From NCBI GenBank assembly GCA_031292575.1, contig JARLGX010000037.1, forward strand, positions 20,410-84,409: DNA of 64,000 nucleotides. Direction: 5' to 3'. The DNA comes from Paludibacter sp. (lineage in GTDB: Bacteria; Bacteroidota; Bacteroidia; Bacteroidales; Paludibacteraceae). Position numbers and translations under genes: made by a program. Position 1 is the stretch's first letter. Each line of letters starts with the position of its first letter. The notes under the pieces are model-generated. The model ran no database searches. It was not told the DNA's origin and worked only from the letters and a program-made list of their open reading frames with translations. Below, in pieces: positions 27,138 through 36,552 of this stretch.

Positions 27138-27659
27138 ATGTATAAAATAGCCATAATCGGACCCGAATCTACCGGTAAAACAGAATTAACCAGAGAATTA
27201 GCCAAGTATTATAAATCACTCTGGGTTCCTGAGTATGCACGTGAATATGTCGAAAAATTAACAGGGCACTACACTTTCGATGATGTTTGCAACATTGCTT
27301 TAACCCAAATTGAAGAAGAAAAGTTTTACGAGAAACAATCAGCAATTGAGAAATTCGTTTTCTTCGACACAGATTTGATTATCACAAAGGTCTGGTTTTC
27401 TTATTGTTTCAATAGAATTCCAGATATTGTAACAGAACGAATGAAAACAAAATTTTTTGATTTATATTTGCTTTGTGCACCAGATTTGCCCTGGCAGCCC
27501 GATCCGGTAAGAGAGCATGGCGAAGACCGCGAATACTTTTTCGACTGGTATAAAAAAGAGATTGAACAAACCGGAATACCTTATGTTATTGTAAATGGAA
27601 TTGGAAATCAGAGATTTCTGAATGCAATTAACGCTGTACAAACATTTAAACAAATATAA
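27138..27659 (+). CDS. NadR-like ribosylnicotinamide kinase (P-loop ATPase)
   Basis: A 173-residue P-loop protein corresponding to the C-terminal kinase domain of NadR, without the adenylyltransferase or repressor domains. It shows IAIIGPESTGKTELTREL (Walker A) at residues 4-21, VPEYAREYVEKL, FVFFDTDLIITKVW (Walker B-like) and a DLPWQPDPVREHG lid segment with the catalytic-type Asp and Arg. It would phosphorylate nicotinamide riboside to the mononucleotide. Together with the nearby PnuC it gives uptake plus trapping. It is followed nine bases later by cysE. Confidence 0.85.
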   Translation: MYKIAIIGPESTGKTELTRELAKYYKSLWVPEYAREYVEKLTGHYTFDDVCNIALTQIEEEKFYEKQSAIEKFVFFDTDLIITKVWFSYCFNRIPDIVTERMKTKFFDLYLLCAPDLPWQPDPVREHGEDREYFFDWYKKEIEQTGIPYVIVNGIGNQRFLNAINAVQTFKQI

Positions 27660-27668
27660 CCTGCTTTT

Positions 27669-28541
27669 ATGAATAAAAAACTATTAGACACCATCAAAAT
27701 TCTTTCACAAATTGAAAGTTCTAAAGATGTTTGTCACGAGCAAGGAAATAATTATGCAATGCCTTCAACTGATGTTCTTCAAGAAATAGTAGGATTAGCA
27801 CGCTCCATTCTATTCCCAGGATATTTTGGAGATTCAGGGGTAAATTCTCAAACCATGATATACCACATTGGAGTAAACATTAATCGCCTGCATTTATTAC
27901 TCGCACAACAGATTAAGTCCGGAATTTGTTTCAATTGCCCAAATGAAAAAATTAATGATGTTGAGATAGACCGTATTGGGAATGAAAAAGCCACCGATTT
28001 CATTACACAATTACCCGAAATCCGCGAGAAACTGCATACGGATGTCATTGCTGCATATAATGGCGATCCGGCTGCAAAAAGTTTGGGTGAAGTGATTTTT
28101 TGCTATCCAAGCATTCGTACAATCAGTAATTACAGGATTGCACACGCACTTTTAAAATTAGACATCCCACTTATTCCACGTATAATTACAGAAATGGCTC
28201 ACTCCGAAACCGGCATAGATATTCATCCGGGAGCAACAATTGGAAGCTATTTCACCATTGATCACGGAACCGGAGTTGTTATCGGCGAAACGGCTGTTAT
28301 TGGCAACAATGTGAAAATGTATCAAGGTGTTACACTCGGCGCAAAAAGTTTTCCATTAGATGAGCATGGAAATCCAATAAAGGGTAATGACCGCCATCCG
28401 CACATTGGCAATGATGTTATCATTTATGCCAATTCCACTATTTTGGGAAATATTAAAATTGGAGATGGAGCAGTTATTGGTGGAAACCTTTGGGTAGACA
28501 CCGATGTTCCGGCAGGAGCAAAACTTGCTCAAAAAAGGTAA
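27669..28541 (+). CDS. cysE: serine O-acetyltransferase
   Basis: A 290-residue enzyme making O-acetylserine for cysteine synthesis. The N-terminal 150 residues are helical (SIRTISNYRIAHALL), then a left-handed beta-helix of hexapeptide repeats begins at IDIHPGATIGSYFTIDHGTG and continues IGETAVIGNNVKMYQGVTLG. The HGTG and YQGVTLG segments hold the catalytic His and coenzyme A contacts. The C-terminus (GAKLAQKR) lacks the long regulatory tail ending in Ile that binds cysteine synthase in enterics. It shares a likely transcript with the NadR-like gene. Confidence 0.93.
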   Translation: MNKKLLDTIKILSQIESSKDVCHEQGNNYAMPSTDVLQEIVGLARSILFPGYFGDSGVNSQTMIYHIGVNINRLHLLLAQQIKSGICFNCPNEKINDVEIDRIGNEKATDFITQLPEIREKLHTDVIAAYNGDPAAKSLGEVIFCYPSIRTISNYRIAHALLKLDIPLIPRIITEMAHSETGIDIHPGATIGSYFTIDHGTGVVIGETAVIGNNVKMYQGVTLGAKSFPLDEHGNPIKGNDRHPHIGNDVIIYANSTILGNIKIGDGAVIGGNLWVDTDVPAGAKLAQKR

Positions 28542-28633
28542 GAAAGTGAAAAGCGAATAGAAATTTTGAGATAAAAGGAATATCAGCTTAAATATTATTA
28601 GGCAAAAACAATTGAAATATTTAAAACAATTAT

Positions 28634-29797
28634 ATGGAATTTGAAATGTTAGCGAAAACCTTTCGCGGATTAGAAGAAGTACTGGCTACCGAATTAGTAA
28701 GTATCGGTGCCAATAATGTACAACTTCAACGGAGGGCTGTGAGTTTTACCGGCGATAAAGCCATGATGTATAAAGCAAATTTATGCTGTCGTACGGCTTC
28801 ACGTATTCTAAAACCAATTTTATTGTTTGATGCATCAAATCCCGATGAAGTTTACGAGCAGGTAAAAAAAATAAATTGGAGCGATTATATGACCATCGAG
28901 AGCACTTTTGCAATCGACTCTACCATTTTTTCAGAAGAATTCCGTCATTCCAAATTCGTTGCATATCGTGTAAAAGATGCCATTGCCGATTGGTTCACCG
29001 AAAGGTTTGACAAACGACCATCGGTACGATTAGAAGGTGCACAACTGATGATTAATATTCATATTGCAGAGCATCGTTGTACTTTATCGCTGGACAGTTC
29101 GGGAGAGTCTCTCCATAAACGAGGTTATCGTGTGGCGCAAACAGAGGCTCCACTAAACGAGGCCTTAGCCGCAGGGATGTTGCTTATGGCAGGTTGGAAA
29201 GGCCAATCGAACTTTGTGGATCCTATGTGTGGTTCAGGAACGCTATTGATTGAAGCAGCTTTAATAGCCTTAAATATCCCGCCAGGAATCTATCGTTCAT
29301 CTTTCGCGTTCGAAAAATGGAATGATTTTGACGAAGAACTTTTCGACAATTTATACAACGACGATTCATACGAGCGACCTTTCAATTTTAAAATATATGG
29401 TTCGGATAATTCGCCACGCGCCATTAAAATTGCCGAACAAAATGTAAAAAGTACGGGGTTGAGCAAATATATTGAATTGCAGGTTATGCCTGTTCAAAAA
29501 CTCGAAGCACCTGCTGAAAATTGCATGATTGTAACAAATCCGCCTTATGGCGAACGTATTACTTCCGACGATATTTACGGGCTCTATGCCTCACTTGGCA
29601 CAACTATAAAACATAAATTTACCGGAAGCACCGCCTGGGTAATCAGTTCACACGAAGAATGTTTAGATAAAATAGGCTTAAAACCAACGGAACGGATCCG
29701 TCTTTTGAACGGCTCACTCGATTGTTGGTACTGTCGTTACGATATTTTTGCCGGAAAACGGAATGATTTTGTGGCTAAACGGAATGGGAATGTATAA
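28634..29797 (+). CDS. THUMP-domain 23S rRNA (guanine-N2) methyltransferase, RlmL N-terminal-like
   Basis: A 387-residue SAM-dependent RNA methyltransferase. A ferredoxin-like start (MEFEMLAKTFRGLEEVLATE) and THUMP RNA-binding domain occupy about residues 1-165. The Rossmann domain follows with FVDPMCGSGTLLIEAAL (SAM-binding motif I), GSDNSPRAIKIAEQNV and the catalytic IVTNPPYGERI, the NPPY type used for exocyclic amine methylation. It matches the YpsC/RlmL N-terminal-half family that makes m2G2445; the second RlmL/RlmK domain is absent. Target inferred from family. Confidence 0.9.
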   Translation: MEFEMLAKTFRGLEEVLATELVSIGANNVQLQRRAVSFTGDKAMMYKANLCCRTASRILKPILLFDASNPDEVYEQVKKINWSDYMTIESTFAIDSTIFSEEFRHSKFVAYRVKDAIADWFTERFDKRPSVRLEGAQLMINIHIAEHRCTLSLDSSGESLHKRGYRVAQTEAPLNEALAAGMLLMAGWKGQSNFVDPMCGSGTLLIEAALIALNIPPGIYRSSFAFEKWNDFDEELFDNLYNDDSYERPFNFKIYGSDNSPRAIKIAEQNVKSTGLSKYIELQVMPVQKLEAPAENCMIVTNPPYGERITSDDIYGLYASLGTTIKHKFTGSTAWVISSHEECLDKIGLKPTERIRLLNGSLDCWYCRYDIFAGKRNDFVAKRNGNV

Positions 29798-29896
29798 TTC
29801 ATTTTGTGAATTATACATTTTATTCTAAGCAAGACTTTGAAATACAAACCTTTTCGATTGTCAACTGTGAATTATTAATTATTAATTGAATATCAG

Positions 29897-29927
29897 TTTG
29901 TCAGTTCAAAAAAATACCTTACTTTTG
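29897..29927 (+). promoter_or_regulatory. promoter for tRNA-Leu
   Basis: TTTG (29897-29900), 19 bases, TACTTTTG (29920-29927), then the mature tRNA 5' end 11 bases later. An exact match to the Bacteroidetes housekeeping promoter. Confidence 0.75.
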
Positions 29928-29937
29928 CACCGCAATT

Positions 29938-30021
29938 GCCCAGATGGCGGAATTGGTAGACGCGCTGGTCTCAAACACCAGTGGATTCACTTCCATGCCG
30001 GTTCGATCCCGGCTCTGGGTA
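29938..30021 (+). tRNA. tRNA-Leu (anticodon CAA)
   Basis: An 84-base cloverleaf. Acceptor arms GCCCAGA and TCTGGGT pair with one G-U, with discriminator A at 30021. The anticodon arm CTGGT-CTCAAAC-ACCAG places CAA at positions 34-36, reading UUG codons. A long variable arm (GGATTCACTTCC) and the GGTTCGATCCC T-arm are typical of leucine tRNAs. No CCA is encoded (ACG follows), so it is added after transcription. It is flanked by its own promoter and terminator and does not overlap another gene. Confidence 0.95.
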
Positions 30022-30026
30022 CGGAA

Positions 30027-30067
30027 AAAGGAACTAAACTGTTAAAAGCGGTTTGGGTCCTTTTTTT
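30027..30067 (+). terminator. intrinsic terminator after tRNA-Leu
   Basis: Imperfect arms 30027-30039 and 30051-30063 (AAAGGAACTAAAC against GTTTGGGTCCTTT) with an 11-base loop, running into a seven-T tract. Confidence 0.75.
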
Positions 30068-30146
30068 ATTTGCTTAAATATTTGAAAATCAATCTTAAGT
30101 TGTGCTAAATTTAATAGGGTGGTACAATTATAGATGCTTATCGTCT

Positions 30147-30154
30147 TATCTTTG
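30147..30154 (+). promoter_or_regulatory. -7 element for the metal-efflux operon
   Basis: TATCTTTG nine bases before the ATG of the 135-residue protein; the leader would be very short or absent. No clear -33 box or regulator site is visible. Confidence 0.45.
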
Positions 30155-30162
30155 CAAACGAA

Positions 30163-30570
30163 ATGAAAATCATTATCAAAAATATCGCCAGCAGATTCTT
30201 AATCTTATTTCTTGTTGTTCAGACATTTAATCTGAGCATAAATTCTCTTGACTTTTATACTCCCATACGAACAACAAATTCGGTTCAGGGGCAACAGGAT
30301 TATGTTGATTCAATGATTGAATTTTTGGTAGAGAATGTGATGGGATTCTCAAAAAATACTTTCCGCGACAAAGCTAACGTTGATAATTTTTCCAAGCAAC
30401 AACAAAATATTGCCCATTTCGACTTACAATGGTTTCCAAAATCAGTGATAATCACCGACCTCGAAGCCATTCAAAAACGACTTACCTATATCATTCCAAA
30501 AAAAGAAACTCTTGTCAATCTTTATTGCAAAGAAGTTCGTCCAAATCCACCTCAGTTTCTGTTAGTTTAA
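30163..30570 (+). CDS. small exported protein heading the metal-efflux operon
   Basis: A 135-residue protein with a hydrophobic N-terminal segment (FLILFLVVQTFNLSI) that is a signal peptide or anchor. The rest is soluble, with VDSMIEFLVENVMGF and QQQNIAHFDLQWFPKSVIIT, and ends in CKEVRPNPPQFLLV. I do not recognise a characterised family. Bacteroidetes CzcCBA/CusCBA operons often begin with a small exported protein with a Pro-rich C-terminus of the type PPxF, as here, so an accessory or metal-sensing role is plausible but unproven. It precedes the TolC-like gene by 245 bases, a stretch in which no further gene or clear promoter is seen. Confidence 0.65.
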   Translation: MKIIIKNIASRFLILFLVVQTFNLSINSLDFYTPIRTTNSVQGQQDYVDSMIEFLVENVMGFSKNTFRDKANVDNFSKQQQNIAHFDLQWFPKSVIITDLEAIQKRLTYIIPKKETLVNLYCKEVRPNPPQFLLV

Positions 30571-30815
30571 TTCAAAATTAAACTGCGCTCTATTTTTGAA
30601 ATTTATCAGGCATTTTATTGGCTGTATATACAACCATTATGCAATTGTGAACACAAGTTAAGTTTATTTGTTATAGTAGTTTTCAAGCACATATAACCTA
30701 ATGACTTAGTCACTTTATTGAATCGTATCTTTCAAAATAGCAGCAGTTCATATACCAAACACTTCCTTCATAAACAAGGGAAATCAATTATTATAAACCT
30801 AATTCGAAAATAATA

Positions 30816-32108
30816 ATGCAAAGATTTATAAAATCTGCAATTATTGCGTTGTGCCTGTTGTTACTGACAACAGTTGCCAAATCGCAATCGTACGCGGGTA
30901 TCGAACCCGATACCTTAAGAATGAAATTAGACAGTGTGGAACATGTCTTTTTGAGAAAAAACCTAATGTTATTGGCCCAACGCTACAACATTGATGCTCA
31001 AAATGCACTTGTTGCTCAAGCAAAGTTGTTTCCAAATCCTAATCTGAATTTTGGAACAACACTTTACCAATCGGTTACAAAACAATTTTTTCCAATAGGT
31101 AAGGATGGAGAAATTTCTGTAGGACTGTCGCAGGTTATTATGCTTGCAGGAAAGCATAATAAACAAGTACAAATGGCTCAAACCAATGCAGCCCTTTCGG
31201 AGTATCAGTTTTACGATTTGCTCAGGACATTGAAACACACCTTGAGAACTGACTTTTTCAACATTCATTTTCTCTTGCAATCAGCCAAAGTATATGATAC
31301 GGAAATAGCTGCATTACAACAAGTAACCAATGCTTTTGCCCAACAAAACGGGAAAGGTTATATTTCGGAAAAAGAAGTGATTCGTGTAAAAGCACAGTTA
31401 TACAACTTGCAAAGCGAATACAATGACTTTAAAAGTCAGATAAACGATGTGCAAAGTGAGCTTCGGGTATTATTGCAAATGAGCAATGTTTTTGTTGTTC
31501 CCGATGTAGATTCTAACACTTTGAATCAGCTTAATCCAATGAAATATCCGTTGGCAGCCATCATTGATTCGGCTTATGTCACCCGTCCCGATTTGAAAAT
31601 TGCCAAACTTAACACTGATCTTAGTGCACAAAACTATAAGTTGCAAAAAGCAATGGCTGTTCCCGATCTGACTGTTCAGTTAGGTTATGACCAACAAGGA
31701 AGTTACATCAATAACCTTACTACTTTAGGATTTGGCATTGATCTTCCGTTTCTGAACCGCAACCAGGGAAACATCAAATCTGCCAAAGCATTAATCAAAT
31801 ATAACCAGGCAACATTCGATGCTACACGTGCAGGTATCGATGAACAGATTTACAACGCCCTGAAAAAGGCAATGGACGATGACAAACTCTTGAAAAGCCG
31901 CGATGCTTCGTTTGAAACAGATTTCACACGTTTGCAGGGTGAAGTGCTGAAGAACTATCAGGTAAGGAATATCAGTTTGCTCGATTTTCTTGACTTTTAT
32001 GATTCGTATAAGCAAAACTCATTACAAATTAACTCGATAAAATTCAACAGAGTAAGTGCATTCGAAGATTTAAATTTCTATACCGGTGTTGATTATTTTA
32101 AAAACTAA
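30816..32108 (+). CDS. TolC-family outer-membrane channel (CzcC/CusC-like)
   Basis: A 430-residue outer-membrane factor with signal peptide (LLLLTTVAKS). Two TolC repeats are visible as long amphipathic helices: AQRYNIDAQNALVAQAKLFP and a matching second half from YVTRPDLKIAKLNTDLSAQ. Paired strands (NLNFGTTLYQS, LTVQLGYDQQG) form the barrel. It would join the periplasmic adaptor and RND pump encoded directly downstream to export metal ions across both membranes. There is no lipobox, unlike CusC of E. coli. Confidence 0.9.
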   Translation: MQRFIKSAIIALCLLLLTTVAKSQSYAGIEPDTLRMKLDSVEHVFLRKNLMLLAQRYNIDAQNALVAQAKLFPNPNLNFGTTLYQSVTKQFFPIGKDGEISVGLSQVIMLAGKHNKQVQMAQTNAALSEYQFYDLLRTLKHTLRTDFFNIHFLLQSAKVYDTEIAALQQVTNAFAQQNGKGYISEKEVIRVKAQLYNLQSEYNDFKSQINDVQSELRVLLQMSNVFVVPDVDSNTLNQLNPMKYPLAAIIDSAYVTRPDLKIAKLNTDLSAQNYKLQKAMAVPDLTVQLGYDQQGSYINNLTTLGFGIDLPFLNRNQGNIKSAKALIKYNQATFDATRAGIDEQIYNALKKAMDDDKLLKSRDASFETDFTRLQGEVLKNYQVRNISLLDFLDFYDSYKQNSLQINSIKFNRVSAFEDLNFYTGVDYFKN

Positions 32109-32120
32109 AACTTTCTACAA

Positions 32121-33227
32121 ATGAAAAAGATAAATTCAATCTCAATTACATTCGCGGTAATTCTTTTTACAGTTGCCCTTTTCAATCAGTCATGCAAAAA
32201 AGCCAATGCAAGTCCGGATGCTGATAACTCAAAATATGTGCTGCCCGATTCGTTGGTCAGAACGTTGAAGTTCGACACCATTCAGGACTGTCAGATTACC
32301 AACACGATAACAATTTCCGGAAAAGTTTCGTTTAACGACGATCATGTTGTAAAGATATACCCAATGGTGAGTGGAGTCATCCAAAACATGTCGGTAATGC
32401 TGGGCGATTATGTTCAAAAAGGTCAGATTTTGGCGGTAATTAAGAGTTCCGAAATGGCCGGTTACAGCAACGATTTGGTCAATGCCGAAAGCAATTTGCG
32501 TGTAGCCAATAAAAACATGGATGCTACACAGGATATGTTTAAAAGCGGATTGGCTTCACAAAAAGATTTGTTGACAGCACAAGCAGCTCAGGAACAAGCA
32601 CAATCTGAGTTGAGCCGTGTAAAAAGAGTTTTGCATATTAATGGTGGAAATACGAATGGCGATTATGTTGTTCGTGCACCAATAGCAGGTTTTGTAGTGG
32701 AAAAACTTGCCACGAACGATATGTCTATCCGCCCCGATAATAGTACCAATCTTTTTACCATTTCCGATTTGAAGAGTGTATGGATTATTGCCAATGTGTA
32801 TGAATCAAACATTAGTATGGTACATTTAAATGACGCAGTGGATGTGACCACCCTATCTTATCCCGATAAAATATTCAGAGGTAAGGTAGACAAAATTATG
32901 AATGTTCTTGACCCAACCAATAAAGTAATGAAGGTTCGTATCGATTTGCCAAATCCCGGATATTTGCTGAAACCGGAAATGTTTGCCAACGTAAAAATTA
33001 CCAACGAAGGTAATCGTACTGCTAAGTGCATCTCTTCTTCGGCCATTGTATTTGATCACAGTCAGAATTATATCATGGTTTATCATTCCAGCTCCGATAT
33101 AAAAATTGTACCGGTGGAAGTAATTAATTCTATTGGAGACAGAACCTATATTTCGGGTGATGTCAAAGTTGGCGATAAAATAATTGCCTCACAATCCATT
33201 CTTATTTACAATGCCCTGAATAATTAA
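32121..33227 (+). CDS. RND periplasmic adaptor (CzcB/CusB-like), lipoprotein
   Basis: A 368-residue membrane-fusion protein. The signal ends FNQSCKK, with Cys25 a lipidation site. A biotinyl-lipoyl half motif occurs in VSGVIQNMSVMLGDYVQKGQ, followed by a helical hairpin (YSNDLVNAESNLRVANK to EQAQSELSRVKR), the second lipoyl half (VVRAPIAGFVVEK) and a beta-barrel domain (VWIIANVYESNISMV). It bridges the inner-membrane pump and the TolC-like channel. It lacks the long His-rich N-terminus of some CzcB proteins. Gene spacing to both neighbours is 11-12 bases. Confidence 0.9.
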   Translation: MKKINSISITFAVILFTVALFNQSCKKANASPDADNSKYVLPDSLVRTLKFDTIQDCQITNTITISGKVSFNDDHVVKIYPMVSGVIQNMSVMLGDYVQKGQILAVIKSSEMAGYSNDLVNAESNLRVANKNMDATQDMFKSGLASQKDLLTAQAAQEQAQSELSRVKRVLHINGGNTNGDYVVRAPIAGFVVEKLATNDMSIRPDNSTNLFTISDLKSVWIIANVYESNISMVHLNDAVDVTTLSYPDKIFRGKVDKIMNVLDPTNKVMKVRIDLPNPGYLLKPEMFANVKITNEGNRTAKCISSSAIVFDHSQNYIMVYHSSSDIKIVPVEVINSIGDRTYISGDVKVGDKIIASQSILIYNALNN

Positions 33228-33238
33228 TTCGTAATTGT

Positions 33239-36200
33239 ATGAACAAGCTATTAAAAAACATAATATCCTTCTCGCTGAAGAATTATTATTTCATCCTTAT
33301 GGCTACGGGTGTGTTGCTGATTGCCGGAATAATTACTTTCAAGAATATGCCTATCGAAGCATTTCCCGATGTAACCAATACCGAAATAAGTATTATTACA
33401 CAATGGCCGGGACGCAGTGCTGAAGAAGTTGAAAAATTTGTGACAACTCCCATCGAAATTGCCATGAATCCGGTGCAGAAGAAAGTGAGTCTTCGCTCTA
33501 CAAGTATCTTTGGGTTATCGTTCATTAAACTTGTATTCGAAGATGGTGTAGTGGATAAAGATGCCCGCGTACAAGTGACTAATTTATTGTCAAATGCCGA
33601 TTTACCCGATGGTGTACAGCCTTCGGTACAGCCACCGACCGGACCAACAGGTGAAATTTTCCGATACACTTTAAGAAGCACTTTTCGGGATCAAAGGGAG
33701 TTAAAAACAATGCAAGATTGGGTTATCGACCGGCAATTACGAGCTGTACCGGGCGTTGCCGATGTGGTAAGTTTTGGAGGAATGGTAAAAACTTACGAAA
33801 TTAGAGTTGACCCCGGAAAACTGGCTACGCTAGGCATTACTCCATTAGATTTGTACACAGCCATTAGTAAAAGTAATGTTAACATTGGTGGTGATATTAT
33901 CAACAAGAATAATCAGGCCTATGTGGTACGTGGAATCGGGCTGTTAAACAACATCAATGAAATCAAAAACGTGGTAGTTCAGAATATCAACGGTATTCCC
34001 GTATTGGTAAAAGATGTTGCCGATGTTGAAGTTTCCAACCTTCCTCGCTTGGGTTTGGTTGGACGGTCAGATGCCATTTTTGATGACAAAGGAAAACGGA
34101 CAATTACCAACGAAGATGATGTGGTAGAAGCTATCGTTGTTATGCGAAAAGGAGAAAATCCGTCGGAAGTCATTCAGGCCGTGAAAGAGAAAATTGATGA
34201 TATAAACAATCGTGTTTTGCCCCATGACACGAAGATTGTACCCTATTACAATCGCGAGAATCTGATTAGCTTTGCTACCAGCACCGTATTACATAACCTT
34301 TTTGAAGGAATATTGCTGGTAACGCTGATTGTATCATTGTTTATGTTCAACTGGCGAACCACACTGATTGTGTCCATCATTATACCATTGTCGTTGCTTT
34401 TTGCATTTATCTGTCTGAATTTGATGGGAATGAGTGCTAATTTACTGTCGCTCGGGGCTGTCGATTTCGGGATAATAATAGATGGGGCCGTGGTGATGGT
34501 CGAAGGGCTTTTTGTTGTGCTCGACCAAAAAGCGAAAGAAGTGGGCATGTTGCGGTTCAATAAGATGACTAAGACCGGACTGATAAAACGGGATGGAGCC
34601 CGACTTGGAAAATCAATTTTCTTTTCGAAACTTATTATTATTACCGGACTTTTGCCAATTTTTGCGTTCCAGAAAGTGGAAGGCAAGATGTTTTCACCTT
34701 TGGCATACACGCTTGGTTTTGCATTGTTGGGAGCATTGATCACAACGCTGACTTTAGTACCTGTACTGATAAAACTTTTGTTGAAAGAAAACGTGAAAGA
34801 AAAACATAATCCTATCGTGCATTTCCTTACTGAAAAATTGATGCGTGGATTTGATTTTACTTACAGTCATAAAAGACCTACGTTAACCGGAGCATTCATC
34901 ATTATTGTTATCGGATTATTCTCTTTCAACTTCTTAGGGTCCGAATTCTTACCCGAGATTAACGAAGGTGCCATTTGGCTGCGCGCACAATTGCCTTATT
35001 CTGTTTCGCTGGATAAATCTATCGAAGTTTCTAAACAAATCAGGGCTGCGGTGATGAAGTTTCCACAAGTGCAGAATGTTGTTTCACAAACCGGTCGACC
35101 GGATGATGGAACCGATGTAGCCGGATTTTACAACAACGAATTTGATATTTCTTTAGCTCCCGAATCGGATTGGAAACCTAAAATATCCAAGGAAGAACTG
35201 ATTGATGCTATGAATAAAAAGCTTTCGGTCATTCCCGGCGTTGACTTCAACTTTTCACAACCAATTACCGACAACATAGAAGAAGCGGTGTCGGGTGTAA
35301 AAGGATCTATTTGTGTGAAGATATTTGGAGACTCGCTGGATTATATGGAAAGTAAGTCGGACGAAGTATGCAACATACTCAGGAAAGTAAGGGGAATTTC
35401 CGATTTGGGTGTAATCAGGAACATTGGACAACCCGAACTGGACATTGATTTGAATCAGGAGAAGATGGCATTCTACGGAGTTTCAACTGCCGATGCCAAT
35501 GCTGTAATTGAAATGGCAATCGGTGGAAAAGTGGCTTCAACTTTATATGAAGGTATCGAGAAGTTTGATATTCGCATTCGTTTTCCGGAGAAATACCGCA
35601 ACACAGTGGATAAAATTGGTGAACTGATGGTTCCCACTTCGAGCGGATCGAAAGTCCCGATTAAGGAAATAGCAGAAATTACTACGAAAACCGGTCCTTG
35701 TTTGATTTTCAGGGATGCTAATCGAAGATATTCTGCCGTTAAGTTTTCCGTTCGCGACCGCGATATGGGAAGTGCTGTGAAAGAAGCTCAGAAAAAGGTA
35801 AATGACGTTGTCAAATTGAAAAAAGGTTATGATATGGTTTGGCAGGGAGATTTTGAAAACCAGCAACGGGCTGTGAAACGCCTTACTCAGGTTGTTCCAT
35901 TGAGTTTAATCCTAATTTTCCTCTTGCTCTTTATCATGTTTGGAAACATGAAAGATGCAGGATTGGTATTTCTAAATGTGCCCTTTGCAATAGTGGGTGG
36001 AATCACGGTGCTGTTACTTACCGGAACCAACTTCAGTATATCTGCCGGCATTGGGTTTATTGCCTTGTTTGGTATTTGTATCCTGAGCGGAGTACTGTTG
36101 ATTAGTGCTTTTAAAGATAACATTGAACGACTGAAAGGAGAAAAAAATCTGTTGCAAATATCCATTCGATTGGGCGTTCGAACCATGATACGACCTGTGA

Positions 36201-36412
36201 TGATGACTGCTTTAATGGCGGCTATCGGATTGTTTCCTGCTGCCATATCGCATGGAATAGGTTCGGAAAGTGCTCAACCGTTGGCAAGGGTAGTAATTGG
36301 TGGTATTTTGTTTGCCATGTTCTTCTCCCTGTTGATTTTCCCGCTGATATTTGCCTGGGCTTACCGAAGTGTTGGAAGTATTCATGAGAAAAAAACACTT
36401 GAAAACTTATAA
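33239..36412 (+). CDS. heavy-metal efflux RND pump, CzcA type
   Basis: A 1057-residue twelve-span inner-membrane proton/metal antiporter. The fourth helix reads GAVDFGIIIDGAVVMVE, placing the acidic triad near residues 409, 415 and 422. This DFGxxxDGAxxxxE signature marks the CzcA-type heavy-metal subfamily for divalent ions (cobalt, zinc, cadmium, nickel) rather than the CusA type for monovalent copper and silver. The two large periplasmic loops are intact (residues about 35-340 and 570-870). Which metal is exported cannot be read directly. It ends the operon, 36 bases before a strong hairpin. Confidence 0.93.
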   Translation: MNKLLKNIISFSLKNYYFILMATGVLLIAGIITFKNMPIEAFPDVTNTEISIITQWPGRSAEEVEKFVTTPIEIAMNPVQKKVSLRSTSIFGLSFIKLVFEDGVVDKDARVQVTNLLSNADLPDGVQPSVQPPTGPTGEIFRYTLRSTFRDQRELKTMQDWVIDRQLRAVPGVADVVSFGGMVKTYEIRVDPGKLATLGITPLDLYTAISKSNVNIGGDIINKNNQAYVVRGIGLLNNINEIKNVVVQNINGIPVLVKDVADVEVSNLPRLGLVGRSDAIFDDKGKRTITNEDDVVEAIVVMRKGENPSEVIQAVKEKIDDINNRVLPHDTKIVPYYNRENLISFATSTVLHNLFEGILLVTLIVSLFMFNWRTTLIVSIIIPLSLLFAFICLNLMGMSANLLSLGAVDFGIIIDGAVVMVEGLFVVLDQKAKEVGMLRFNKMTKTGLIKRDGARLGKSIFFSKLIIITGLLPIFAFQKVEGKMFSPLAYTLGFALLGALITTLTLVPVLIKLLLKENVKEKHNPIVHFLTEKLMRGFDFTYSHKRPTLTGAFIIIVIGLFSFNFLGSEFLPEINEGAIWLRAQLPYSVSLDKSIEVSKQIRAAVMKFPQVQNVVSQTGRPDDGTDVAGFYNNEFDISLAPESDWKPKISKEELIDAMNKKLSVIPGVDFNFSQPITDNIEEAVSGVKGSICVKIFGDSLDYMESKSDEVCNILRKVRGISDLGVIRNIGQPELDIDLNQEKMAFYGVSTADANAVIEMAIGGKVASTLYEGIEKFDIRIRFPEKYRNTVDKIGELMVPTSSGSKVPIKEIAEITTKTGPCLIFRDANRRYSAVKFSVRDRDMGSAVKEAQKKVNDVVKLKKGYDMVWQGDFENQQRAVKRLTQVVPLSLILIFLLLFIMFGNMKDAGLVFLNVPFAIVGGITVLLLTGTNFSISAGIGFIALFGICILSGVLLISAFKDNIERLKGEKNLLQISIRLGVRTMIRPVMMTALMAAIGLFPAAISHGIGSESAQPLARVVIGGILFAMFFSLLIFPLIFAWAYRSVGSIHEKKTLENL

Positions 36413-36447
36413 ACACTTTAGTTTTCAGATGATTTATAATTAATCAA

Positions 36448-36479
36448 AAGAGGCGGAATGAATCAACATTCCGCCTCTT
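36448..36479. terminator. bidirectional hairpin terminator
   Basis: Perfect 13-base GC-rich arms (36448-36460, 36467-36479) with a 6-base loop, between the convergent metal-efflux operon and MATE gene. Confidence 0.8.
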
Positions 36480-36552
36480 CTCTTTGCAACAGCACTTCAT
36501 TTGCAAACGAGAAGATTGAGATTAAAAGTTTTACCATTGATTTCAACAAAGC

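Noticed and set aside
29938..30067. tRNA-Leu as an integration site of a mobile element
   Set aside because: No integrase gene, no duplicated tRNA 3' end and normal neighbours on both sides.
34246..34743. 165-codon minus-strand frame inside the CzcA-type pump
   Set aside because: Antisense shadow of conserved membrane spans; no signal, domain or promoter.
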